Below, one piece after another: positions 39,101 through 52,702 of a stretch of 64,000 bases of DNA (positions are counted from its first letter, which is position 1; each line of letters starts with the position of its first letter). Source of the DNA: Gnetum montanum (taxonomy: Eukaryota > Streptophyta > Gnetopsida > Gnetales > Gnetaceae); contig MNCI01027451.1 in the NCBI GenBank assembly GCA_015680685.1, forward strand, positions 124,769 to 188,768, written 5' to 3'. A program made the translations under genes and the position numbers. The notes below the pieces were generated by a model. That model was not told the origin of the DNA, searched no databases, and was given only the letters and a program-made list of their open reading frames with translations.

Positions 39101-42100
39101 TATGCCATTTTTATCCTACCTTTAACCATTGTCACAAATAATGGAACATAGTTCAGTAGCCAAGAAATGCAAGCCTTTCATTAATGATTAAACATTAAGA
39201 ATTTCTTTTCATTACCTTACTATACATAAGCCAATGTCCAAGCTAAAGCCAATAATAAGGTCATCATATATCTGCTAAAGAAAATGTTAAGCAGTGGCAA
39301 ACATAGATGACATGAACAAGTCTTGTATGCACTTTGGGCCTATAGGTACCCCTACACTCAACCATATGAATCACAAGCATTCGTGCATGATCCGATGAAA
39401 TTCCATGGATGGGACTAGTTGTGGCATCTAGATCGCTATGCTTTGATCACAGTTTGTTGTCTCTCCACTTGGGCTAGTGGTAGCTTTGTCACATATGGTT
39501 TAGCCCAAAGTGAGGCATATGATGTTGTTCCTAATTCTATGCTACTCATAACGATAAAGAGATAAATCAATTATACTAATGAATGATAGAAAACAAGATC
39601 TAAATTAGCCTATGTGCGATGAGTATTTTCCCTTAACTGTCTGTACATGTCTTGGATTTCGTGAGACTACTTCTGAGGTCGCCAAGTGTACGTTGTTGAT
39701 TGTGTCAAACGATACACCTTTAGATTACCAAGTATTTCCACTTAAATGCTCATGATTAAGGCGTACGCATTCAGTAAATAATAATAAATGGAAATGTTTA
39801 ACTAAAGAAAGCATTAAATAATTAAAGCAGTAATATTAATCTAAGTGGATGCTACAATGATGGAAGTAATCTTGATTTTTATTGCAAGTCATGTAAAGTG
39901 TCCAAGTATGTCACACTCGAACAAAGGTGTCGTACGATTACAAACATCACTCTGCAAGCATGCATTGGGAATGTTCTAACTCTGGAGAAAACAAACTGCA
40001 AGAGGCCCACTACTCTAACTGAAAAACTATATGTAAATCATGAACCTGAGCCCTATATTTATAGACCAAAGTTTACCTTACGATGTCAAGTATCAGACAT
40101 TGTGTCTTGGCTTTGACATTGCGTTGCGTATCCTTGCATCATAGAAATCGAATTCCCCAGCAGGGGAGGCTCCCCCATTTTTGCCTTTGGATAGCGATCT
40201 TGAGATTTAGGGGTCCCACCCCCTCATAGTGGTATTCCCCAATGAGGGATTAGGCAAGGCATGCCTCCCCACCAGCGTTCAGCCATCCATCCCCTTTTGT
40301 TTGAGTGTGGCGGCTTTGTATTTGACTCGACAATCCTCAATGTGATGGTTTCCCTTTCTACAAACTGTACAATAGTGTCCAACGATAGACTTACCCATAG
40401 GGGGTTTATTGAATGGGACATTCTCATACTCAATGAACACTTTTTCTTCACGTAATGGGAGATCTAGAATAACCTCTTGTACATGATCCTTGGAGGACAG
40501 GGAGCACCAGACACAGAACCAGGCAAATCCCATTCTTTCCTATGATTTGATGAATTTATCAAAGGTAATAAATTCCTCAAGAAAACTTGCAAGGGTTTTT
40601 AGGAATTTAGAAGTCCACAACTCCCATGGGATACCAAAACATGAATCCACACAGGCACTCAAGAGAAAAGATCCGGGTGACTATGTAGCCTTGGGCACCA
40701 ATGGGTAAGGGCCATGCCCCTAGTGCCAAAGAGCTAGGGTGCCCCCCAAGAGCACCTTATCATGATCATCAGTAGACTCAAAAACAAATAGTAGCAGGTC
40801 ACTCGACAAATTGCAAACCCCAACATCACAAAAACCCCAAGTTGTTGTCGCCCATTTTTTAATTAGTTCCATTTTGGGTTTAGCTCCAACTTAGACAAAT
40901 TTTCCTGCTAAACTCAACTCCATCATACATAACTCCTCGTTTGGTAGATAATGGACCTGTAGCATCATGGTCCCCTCCCCTTGAGTGTGTGCATCTATAT
41001 GCCCATCTTCAGGGCGCTAGCCGTTGGCATCATGGTGCTGATCCTTAGCTCTTGCGGTACGCCCATGTGCCCGGATACCTCAGTGCTTCCCAGAGCCTGC
41101 GCAGAGTTGCTTTGGCCCTCAGTATTGGCACCTCCGCCTGCTTCCCCACTTGGCTCATCGTTTGAAACTCCCACTCTCACACTCCTACCCATCTTCTGCA
41201 TGGTTATCTGACTCTTTAAACTTTACAAGATTATAATTTTTAGTATTGAAATTAGGATTAGATTTGTACCTTGAGATATTTATTTTACTAAAAATTTGAT
41301 CCTACCATTTTGGCTAGTTGTTAAATCCCAAGACTGATCTCATTGTATTTTAAATCCTATTTTATGAATATATTTACTTTTTAGTTGTTCAAGACAAAAG
41401 CTAATGCATCATATTTATTGTGCAGCTTGACATAGAAAATGATTCAGCACAATATTTTTGGCAGAAAGTTGAATTTTGCTTTGGTAAGAATATCTTCCAT
41501 AGTCTTCTGTATTTTATGTATTTTGATTATATGCTTGTAGAATCAGACAAATTTTTGTGGGCGTAACAAGTCATCAAAACAGATATACATCTGTAACACC
41601 CCATTCTAGGGAGCAAGAGCTAACACTCAAAGCCCCCAAAACACTACATGAAATACAAGGCTGAAGATTTTTAAAAAATTAATCAATCATCAGAAATTTA
41701 GCTTGCATTTATCCCAACATTGACAACAATCAATTCAACATAACAAGTGAACTATAAATACACAAAGTTATATATTAGAAACAATGGCCCAAGGATCTAG
41801 TAGGAAGAGAAAGCCAATACATAACAAGTGAACTATAAATACACAAAGTTATATATTAGAAACAATGGCCCAAGGATCTAGTAGGAAGAGAAAGCCAATA
41901 CGATAGTTGACATCTCCCAATATACTCTATGCATCCACAATGCAATACAAATGTCTAAACAGGTAAACTTAAAATCATATCCATAGCCTTTTAGTTCAGC
42001 TACAAGTAAATTAACTCAACCAATTTACCTTAGCAGTCTTAAATTATGCATAGCCAAATATAATCAGTTATACAGAGAGTACAATTATAAGAAAATATAG

Positions 42101-45100
42101 TATTCATAAAACTGATAAATTGCAACAGCATAAAAGTACGTCAGCCATGTAATAGCAATACGAATGCCTTAAAAACCTGAAAGAGGAACTCCAGCAGGAG
42201 GAGCTCCAGTGGCAGATGCTGGAGCACGAGGCAGAAGTCTAAAGGGAAAATGAGTGCAAGGAGGACGAAGCGCTCCAACGGCAACTTGACTATGTGCACA
42301 AACAAAATACGATCACCTGGCTGTAGGAGGGGAAATGGCCCTATGTCAGGATGCACATCAATTGCACCTCCGCTTGGCAGGAACTTTGTCGGCATGTTAG
42401 GCTCGTGTCTGTGAAGCTCCGTCCCGACAGAAAGGGCAGTGCGGCTGCCAAGGTGCGTAAGGCTGAGGCTTTTAAGAGTTTTCAGCAAGTGGTTGCCTTC
42501 ATCAATATTGAGGAACACCGTGCATTGCTTGGCACCCTTCATGCACAGTATTGGCCTAACTGTAAATGTGCCGATTTGCCTGGCATCTATGAGGGGTGGG
42601 TTTGCCAGTTGGTTGTTTTGTTCCTGTTTGCATCTTTTTTTCTGATGGTAGGGCAGGCCCTGCTGGGATCGGCATTGGTTTTTTGTCTCTCAATCCATTT
42701 GTAAGGCTTGTATTATAGGATCCTTCCCTGGATGTAGTTGGGACGGTTTGTGCCCAGCTGAGTGAGCGGATCGATGATTGGGGGTTGGCAATCACCCCAA
42801 TTTTGCTAGACATTTGTCTTAGGGGTTTCTCTCCCCCAGATTTTCTATGTTTGTACATATTTTGCAGTTATGCAGTTAACTTAATATGCTCCCGAAATTT
42901 TCTGTTACAAAGGAAAAAAAAAAAGGCCTTAAATTTCCTACTAAATATTGAAGATTTATCATGGAACATCATATTTCAATTTTTTCCTACCTTTAAGATT
43001 TTCTGATTAGAGGGTACAAGTTTCCCTTATGAAATGAATGGTTCTTATATTTCCACATTGAAATAGTAATCAAGGAAAACAATTTCAAGTTTCCAAAACA
43101 GAGATCAATGCTATCGAACTTGCACAAATTACCATATTTAGATTTTAGTTTCAGATCGTCTTGATTTTATGAAATAAAAGACAATCATGAAAAACAAGTT
43201 GCAATTGTAAAAATCTATCCAAGATTCATCTAATACGGTGTACAGATCTGTATTTTTTTTGGATTTTCTGAACCCATAAAAATTATATCTGATGCTATTC
43301 ATCAATGAATCTGTTCAACTAAAGAGTTGGCCGTAATAAAGATATAAATTGGTAATTTTTTTTTAAAGAAACGATTAGGAATATATTATAAAACAAAAAT
43401 GTACAGAGTAGACGGAGAATTATCCCCACCAACGGGAGGGAACTCCCACTGGAAGCACAAAGAGGAGGGAGGGTCCTCCCAACATCCAACTGCTTAGAAA
43501 AGACAAAAACAGGCGCAGAAAAAGAGACATGCATAACAATTACTATAGCAATTGGACCCCACTGCATAATGCTCGTCCCCCACAAACCCCAAAAACCTCG
43601 ATGAAACCCCTTTAAAAAACCTAATGAAAACCAAAGTCATCAAGGAAAGGAAAATGGAGGCAGCAATGTTGAAGCCTCAAATCATGATGAATCTCATTTA
43701 GGACATTCGTCATCTCCTTAAGAGTTGAAAAATTCAGCCACTTGGTGGAAAGCCTGCTACTGGAAAACGTGATACTTTTCCAGTAGGAACGCGATGGAAA
43801 AAAATTCTGATGTCATCTCATGGTTTGTAGCAGTGGATCCCCATCACATAAGGGTAGTTCCTATTATTAAGTCAGTCCTTTACATTTGCCACATGACGTG
43901 CCTTCAGGCATCTTTGTATTTCCCCATGCACTTGATGTTTAAGTTCCTGGCTCTTGCGCTCCTCTCTCTGATGCACATCTTCAATTTTTTTCAAAAGTTC
44001 AGTCCTAATCCTGTCCCTCAGCTCAGATTCTACCCTGTAGTGAAGCTTGAGCTCTAGAAGCTGCTGCTTCTTCTTAGCTTGTCATTTCAGCCTGATTTCC
44101 AAATTCTCATTCGTAGCCAAAAGATTAACATTGGCTTGTTGCTTTAACCTATGTTCAATCTATGTTGTCTGCTGTCAAACCTCCTGCACAAGCTGCTCTT
44201 CTGCCAGCTCCTGGCAACCTTCCTCCTAACTTCTCTTGGTTTGTTCCAACTCTTCTTGGAACTCAAACTCCAACTCTGCCTCATTCTCTCCTTTGAGGGC
44301 ACCACATTGCCTTGCTGGAGAGTCATTTTTTTGTCAAGTACATCTGAAGACTCATTTGGTAGTGGCACATTGCCATTGTGAGGTAGGGTCGACTTTGTAA
44401 CCACCAACGTAGAAGCACAGCAAACAGAAAAAATAGGCATTGTAGACCACCGTTGATAATAGACAACACTCCCTGAATTCAATGAAAGGTGTCAGAGTAG
44501 AGTTTTGCTTGGCCACGTGTCACAGCGTAATAATTAGCCTTGAATGTTTACTAGTTTGCTGCCTCTTAAAGGCAGCCCTAAAGAACTTTGGCAAATTGAC
44601 TAGCCTATGGAGCAATAGGCACCACATGAAGGTTAAATGGGTGCCTTGCAACTTCAAAACACACTACTTGATTGCAATTTTTTTTTTCAATCAAATTGGC
44701 TGCCTTTTGCCAAATCTTAGACAGCTTAGCCTTGGGAACCTGGCCGCTTGATGTCCATGGCATTGTGCCTTAAAAAGTAGGGTTGCCTTGTGTAGACTTC
44801 TGCTAGAGGGGATGGTTAGCTCTCCATTTGCCAATACCTACAAATATTCAGCAATGGCCTCCTCTTTCAAGAAAATTTGAGTTTCTCTGAACATAGTTGA
44901 ATTCTTGTGCTAACATGAGAAGAATTGGGTGTAGTTCTAGTCATCATCCTCCCTCAACTAAGGTAGAAGAGGAGCCTAGCCAACCGGTGTGACCATTTCC
45001 CAAAGGTTAGAATTTTCTTGGTCAGTGGTGTAGTTAGGCTCAATGGTGCTAGAAACCCTCATCGCACAAACCGGCTCATTCTAAAGCCTGCAAGTGGTGC

Positions 45101-48100
45101 GTGCAATGGAAACCGGGGTAGGATGTGTAGTGGAGTAGAAGATTGTAGTGTTCCAAGCCTTCTAGAGTACCAACAGGAGAAAAGTAGTTGTAGTCGGTGA
45201 GTCCCCCGTAACAGGTGATCTAACATTGATACGTGCATAAGCCTAAACCAATATGAGAAGTGGCAATTATTAAAAAAGTATCAATGGTTTCAGGAATATC
45301 ACTGTCACACATAACACAATGCTATGGGATGTTTACACCCCACAAAGCCAGAGACAGATGCATTAGAATAGCCCACCACATAATGAGCTAGGTGAAAACT
45401 TTAATCTTTTTTGAGAGCTTGTCGTGCCATGGGATTTGCTAACCATGCACCCTGGGGTAATTATGTTTATATAAGTGCTTCACAGTTTTGTAAATTAAGA
45501 AGTTCAATCTAGTGATGAAGTTATGATGGGCACACAAGCTCTTCGATGTCGATGAGGCAGTTGATGGCACAACCCACATTTCATATTTTCACCTAATGAT
45601 TTGAATTCGTGCAGCTTCATCATTTTGTGGTATGCAGGTGATAAGGTCCTATTTGCACATCATAATACAATCCTTGAACTTAGGTACTCCCAACCTTCTA
45701 CCTTTCTGGGCTTAGACAATTCCTCTTAGCAAACCAAATGTAGCTTGGACATCCCTTTGCCTCCAGTCCAAATAAAATACCACATGACTTTCTTGACCTT
45801 ATGAACAACATTCTTTGGTGGTTGACAAGCAAACGGCACATACTTGGTAATAGCCACAAAGACAGAACTAGCCAGGATAAGTTTGCCTTTGCAGGAAGGA
45901 AATTTATTAGCTGAATGATCCAGTTTACTTTGAAGCTTCTGCAAAAAGATATCCCAAGGCCTCACCCTATTTTGACCAAAGATGGGAATTCCCAGGTAGA
46001 CATCCTATGTTCAACAACTTCCCACCCTAAGGGACTTGCAAATTCTATTTCTCATGCCTGCATCTGTGTGGAGAAAATGATCTTGGGATTTACTTTAGTT
46101 GATGTGAAGTTCCAGCTCTCAGCCCATGCAACAGATGACCCACTCAATGGCTGTAGCTTTAGTGATGGTTGCCTTTGTAGTGAGGATGGTGTCATCAGTA
46201 TAATGATTAGCAATGCATGTAACCCCTTCGACTGAAAGCCCATGGACACCCTCTGTTCTACAATAATCATTCATCAAGTCCATAATCAAAATGAATAAAT
46301 AGGGGGAAAGGGGGTTCCCTTTGCTGTAAACCTTATTAAGAAGAAGAAAAACCTCTAACATGACCATCAAAGTCGAAGAAGAAAGCCTTTGGATAGCATA
46401 ATACATAATTGAACAAATCTTCTATTAAACCCTTTGGATAACATGATATGTTGTAGGGTTGGCCATTCTATTGAGTCATGCTTTAGCAACATCCAATTTA
46501 AGAAACATGCATGGGAAAGAAGCATGTTTGTTTGAGTGCATGATTTCTTGTAGGAGGAAAATATGATCCTGGATATATTTTCCCTTGACAATAAGAAACA
46601 ATAATTTCAAATCTATTCAATGATGTAATAACATCTTACTTTTCTTTTTAACAACATTCACAATCCAAGATCATCTCACATACAAGGCAAATGTGAGATA
46701 AGCATCAAAGTAAAAATCATAGTACATCAACAATAGAAATCCAAATCCAAATGATCTTGAAATTAAGAATGCAACTACGCTTCTAGTGAACTTTAATTTG
46801 TAAAGGGAAGCATACAAAATTCATTTGCTACCATACCAAGCTAAACAAAGACTTTTTTGAGGTAAATTTTGGGAATGTATTAAAAAGACAAATATGTACA
46901 GCTCAAAAGGAACCAAAAAGGGGAGTAAACCCCACAGTGCTGAAAAACCGAGATGGCATGCAACCACCTCCCCACAAAATGGGGAAAAGGATCACAAGGG
47001 GGCTAACACACCCCCCACTCCCCCGAGGAACCGAAAACAAGAACAATAACAGAAAAACACAAATTGTGCACATCTACCACCACCAAATGCTGGAGGGGAG
47101 ATGTGCACACTTGCAATTAGGCCTAATTGTCACGTGTAGCATGTCTAGCTGCGTGGGAAGCTCTTATGTGTCTATAAAAGTTGTTGCCTGTTGGAAAATT
47201 TTGAGCACCTCAGCCTTTCTCGCCCTTTCAACATTAGATCCTTTGCCATAAGGATGTACTTTAACCGAGGTGAGGCGAGTTGACTGTGGCAGCGTAACTT
47301 CGGCCACGTAACTTCACGGCCTCTAGATCTGTGGCCATCGTTGCTTCTAGAACCATCCTTTGACTTTGCAATTCTTCCTGATGGTGTGCCCGTAGCTCTT
47401 CTAGCTCTCTTTGAAAGGCCTCATCCCTTGCCTCCCATTTAGCCTTCCAAACTTGGTGCTTGTTGGTTCTAGCACCACTAGCAGCAATCTCCCTCTCTAG
47501 TGCAGCTTGCATCCTTATCTCAGCTAGCCCCATCCCAGGCTCATCCCCATCCTGCGCAGGTTTTGCTTGCTTGGCCATGAGCGCAAGAACGATACACCCA
47601 AGCAGAAGATCTTGCACCTCAGCAGGCCTCGACCGTCTATGATGATGACAAATAGACTGAAAGGCTGATTAGGACGCTGTCCCCAACTCCCTCATCATTG
47701 TAGCAGGATTTTTGGCACTCCACAAGGCCAAGATAAGACCCGAGTGTTGCCTGGAATGCCTTTGCCTAAGTGACACTAAAAAGAACCTAGGGACATTGAC
47801 ATGATGCCCCATCTGGAGGCACTTCAAGAAAGCAAAATGAACCCCTTGAAGCTTCCACACATTCCCTGTCTAGGCAAAAAACCTCTCAATGAGCTTTGCG
47901 GCCAACTGCCATAGAGCAAGCAAAGCAGATTTTGGGATTTGTCCACTAGCAATTTGTGGAAAAGGCCCTTCAAAAAATGAGTGAGCATCCTGAAGCCCAT
48001 GTAGTGTCGTCTAAACAAAGACTTAATCATTACTGATAGTAATTTGCTATACATTCAGTCATAAGGAAAATGAGACTATTTTTATTAGGTATTTTATACA

Positions 48101-51100
48101 ACACAATAGCTATTCTATTTTAATAGAAAAATTATGAAAAATTTCCCAGATCACGTTCATTTGGTTTCCAAGAATCTACAGCTAATAAATCAGCAAAAGC
48201 ATATCAACAAAAATCTGTAGCTAGAAGAAAACATTTAAATTAGATTTTTGTTTATTGGCCCCTCTTCTTAATAGATTCTAGAAAGATATCTAAATCAGAA
48301 CTGAGAAGGTCTTAGCATAGGGTTAAGAGTTTCATAAGTTGGTGAATCATATAAAGAATCCACAATCAGTTCCATGAATAGAAATTCAAGGTCAAACCTG
48401 AGCAATTATCAAATTGTCAATACTAAGAATTTAATATCAAGATTTCCAAAATCAAGATGGACCCAGGTTGCTCTGACTTTCTATTGGTGTTACCAATCCT
48501 TATATTAGGGATCCTTGGCCCTTGTTGGCAAATGTTTATGCCAAATTGCCCCAAATCTTTATGGGTGTTCCCATGTTCATTTGGAAACAACTCTCATCCA
48601 AGTCATTTATTGTCACATCCCAAAATTTATACTGAAGATAACTTAATGCTTGGGCATGTGACGTCATAATGCTTATAACTAAAGGCAAACAACCACCATA
48701 TGCATTATAAATCTTAACCAAAGTGTATGCTAAAATTGAAATACATATTGGAATAACAATTCCATAACCATAAGTCAAGGCTCATAATTAAATCTCATAA
48801 CATGACAAAACCATAATCTCAGGGTGAGTTAATGATATGCATCACTACATAAGTTCAAATACATCATGCTCATCATAACCTAAATCTTAGAGGAAACTAA
48901 ATTTGAAAGCAAGAAAGAAACTCCATTGCTCATCCTCCATCACCATTAAACTCCTAGCTGCTACCACCTGAATCTGCATACAAACATGCAGGAAATGACA
49001 GAAGCCTTATAGTAGAGCCAATGACCTTGGTGTACCTGAAACAAGCTATAGGATGGGACCACATGCTGCACAAGAAACTATCTCAAGATCCTTGAGATTA
49101 GAAGCCAAAAACTGTATGCAAAACTATGATATCTACAGAATGTCAAGAAATAGGTAAACCAAGAATACACTAGATATTAATCATTTACAAGGACTATCAG
49201 TCCACAGAGGTCACACTTATCTTGGATGCCATCAGCAACACTTCTCAAGGACTAGTTGACCAACCTCACCTAATCTTGGATGGATTGATCCTAGACATGA
49301 ACCCATGTGGATTACCTATTCTGTCGTTCTACATCAAGAAACTAACCACATGAAAATCACAAGTGACGTGAGATGGCTAAATGGTTCCCCCACAATGCTT
49401 GCCCATTGTCACAATCCATGTGCAATCATAGGTGACATGGGTCAGGTAAAATAGCCATCTTGACACTCAACAATGCCTAATCATTGACGCATGGATTGAG
49501 CTACTCAAGGTACAATCATAGGTGATGTGGGTCAAGCTTTAGAGGCTAACCTAGACTCCCCACAATGTTTGAATTTCTAATTGTATAGTTTTTCTTTTTC
49601 TTCCAAATTCAAACTCACCCCTTTAATACCCCTTACTTTCACCTTTTGGAGATATTTAAAATCGAAGGAATGACTTTTCATTTTAAAAATTGTGATAGGA
49701 CAACCCCTTTGTTATGTTGGTTCTTGGAATTGAAACTTTGACTATATGTATGCAAGCCATACAACCAACATGATACTTTTGTTGAACATACGTAAATAAT
49801 GTAACAATGCCTCTAGTACAACTTGAAGGCATTGTTACATTATTGCCTACATTATGGTCTGGGGGTGTTGGATTTAACTGACATATATGGAATTGGTAAA
49901 CCATCCAAGGGAAATGAGGGAAAGAGCTCTGATGACCAATGATATTAGACATTAAGGAAATTATTAATACCTACATGGTGACGGGAGTGCCATCATTTAA
50001 CACACCAAGACAACGAGGAAATAAAATGGGGATGAGGTACTAACGGAATAGATGAGGGAATACAACATAGAAACTAATCAATAAGGGAATTCGTGGGTGC
50101 ATAGAGATAGAGTCATTATTTAATGTATGAGGTAACCAGGGAATGCTTCAATAAACAAATTGATCCTTGTTATTTTTGGAGAACTGCTTTAGGTATCCAT
50201 TATCTGGTGGGGTGATCTTTGGTGTCATCACCATTAAGGCTATCATTACTTTGTTGTAATAAACTTAACATTAGGTTGATCTTTTTACAAACTGTATTTT
50301 ATCCTAGAATGTACATTACATTAGTCTAAAAACTTAAATAAGGGTATGATATTTTTAACATAGTCTCTAAATGTAATTTCCTTTGCTATTTTCTAATAAC
50401 CGAGTAGCATCTTTCTAATTTAGTGTTTGGTTTTGTAGGTGATCTTATTTTATTTTATTTTTCCTTTTCAAGCCTTCTTAAAAGTTACAAGTCACTGTAG
50501 TATCTTGTTTCCCAGATGTTCTTTAAAGTTTCTTTGGTGTGTATTATAGGGTGGGTGTATGTCATAGAAATGGCATTGAAACTTTTTTCATGGGGTTTTG
50601 ATGCGTACTGGAGGGAAGGTCAAAATCGTTTTGATTTTGTGATTACTTGGATAATTGGTGAGTACTTTACTGGAATAGAATCCTCAGTTATTTATTTACT
50701 GAAAAATCACGATAAATTGCATAGTGATTTCTTTTGCATGATATCACAAACTTGTGTATATTTAACAATTCTTGCTGTCTATAATATAATCTGATCCTGA
50801 ATTTGCTTGAAAAGAGAGAAAAAGAAAACATGGGCAACATGAAGTTTGCAATATATCTACAACAGGACCAACTGTTAAATTAAATTTATGTTTTAGTGTT
50901 CTGAGTAATAACTATCCTTATCAGTGCCAAGATTTGAAACCTGGACCCATAAAATACAATTTTTTTGAAGATGCCAATGTTTTTTCAGCTTATGTTTGTC
51001 TTTAAAAGCCTTGTAGGTTAGAGATTATATGTTTCCTAAATCCTTGTGGGTTATGTATGCCATCTTGCATTGAACAATGTAGTGCCCCACATTTGTACAT

Positions 51101-52671
51101 GTGCTTAATACTTTAATAAATATTGACTTGAACTTGTTTTGAAGCTTATATGGTTGTAGATGTGCTTAATGCTTCTAAGCTAATATGAAGAATTTTGATA
51201 GGGTGATTTAAACAAGTTTACCTTATTTTAGAATCGTATTGTAAAATTAATGAAATTTGGACCCATGGTTTATTTTTCCATTTTTGTGGTTTTTTCTTGG
51301 GAACAAGGTTGGGATATCTTCCATTTTATATAATTTTCTTTTATATAGTGATTTCTTTTATATAATTTTCTAGAACTAACACTGGTAACTTGAATAGCTC
51401 ATACAAAAACTGGCTAGAGATTTGCCATTTTCTTTTGAAGAAATTTGTTTCGCAACATTCTAATAATACATGTTGCTCATTGGGGTTTGGAATCAAAGAA
51501 GAGAAAGTAGATGGACAGGAAGTTGGGGAGTGCAGAGGGAGAAGTGGTGGGCAGAGTGGGCAGCATTGCTATAGTGGGTGTGGTGGTTGATGGTGGGCTT
51601 GGGGTTGGGGGTGTTGGTTTTCTGGGGCTTGGGTCCAATGGCTCTAGGGGTTGGGGGTGTCAGGGTTGCAGTAGGGGCTTCCTGGTGCCTTGGGTTTTGG
51701 CGGGATTGAGGCATGTGAGTGTGAGGAATGCTTGATGTGCTTGCACGTGAAGGCACTACCCTCGAAGGGGTTAGGGCTATTGAGATGAGCTTGGTAGGGG
51801 TTGTGGTCCATTGGGGTTTTTGTCACGTAGAGGTGCACAACCTTGCAGAGAATCTTTTGCTTTTCACCTTTCCAAATGCTGCAAATAGGGATAAGGTGTT
51901 GATGGGTGGCCCTTGGTTTTTTTGGGCAAGGGGGCTCACTTTGATCCACTAGCAATTAGGTGCACATTGGGACCTGGATCTTTTTGCCAGAGCCTCTGTC
52001 TAGATTCGGCTATTTGGGATTCCATGGGAGTTTTGGACCTTGGATTTTCTTAGAAGAACCTTAGCTGGTTTCTTAGGCGAGTTCATTTCTTTCAACAGAT
52101 TCGCAGGTTCTAGGGAGTGAATGAGATTTGCTTGTTTTTGTGTTTGGAGGTTGCTGTCAATTAAGGATTTGTTTAAAGAGGTCACTTTGGCCCTCCCCTT
52201 GAGGGAGGAAAAGGTTGTTGAATATGAGAATGTGGTGGCCAATCAAGGGGGCATAAAAAGGTCCTCGTTGGTGATGCATTGCGGTACCTGTGGAACAATA
52301 GGGCATTTGACAAAAGACTACAATGTGGGGCAGATGGGCCAGAAGGCCAAAAACTGCTGGAAGATGGTTGGAAGATTGTGATCCACAAGGGTAGATTGCT
52401 ATGGGCCCCTCTTGGGGGCCTAGTTACTTCTAAGGCCACTCAATTGGTCCAAGGGGGTTGTAGATTCATTTTGCTAGATAATGATACATGTGGGCAGGAG
52501 CAGCCGAAGCCAAAGAGCATTAGGGCGATTGTGTAGGAAGCAGAGGAGATGACAAGGGCAATAGAGGTGAAGGATGTTGGGCCTAGGCTGGTTGGTAGCG
52601 CTGGTGGGACGCCATTGGGGTCACTGGTGACCTTAGGGGATGTTGGGCCTAGGCTTTTGTTTTTTTTTTGT

Positions 52672-52702
<31 letters not shown>

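Noticed and set aside
39688-40130. Gypsy LTR beginning TGTACGTTGTTGATTG
   Set aside because: Suggestive position after the Gypsy remnant, but no matching second LTR or clear TG...CA borders in the window.
50516-50549. ATG at 50516 as the start of a separate membrane protein
   Set aside because: The AG at 50548-50549 and phase match to the exon at 41426-41483 show that the coding part begins at 50550 inside TPC1.
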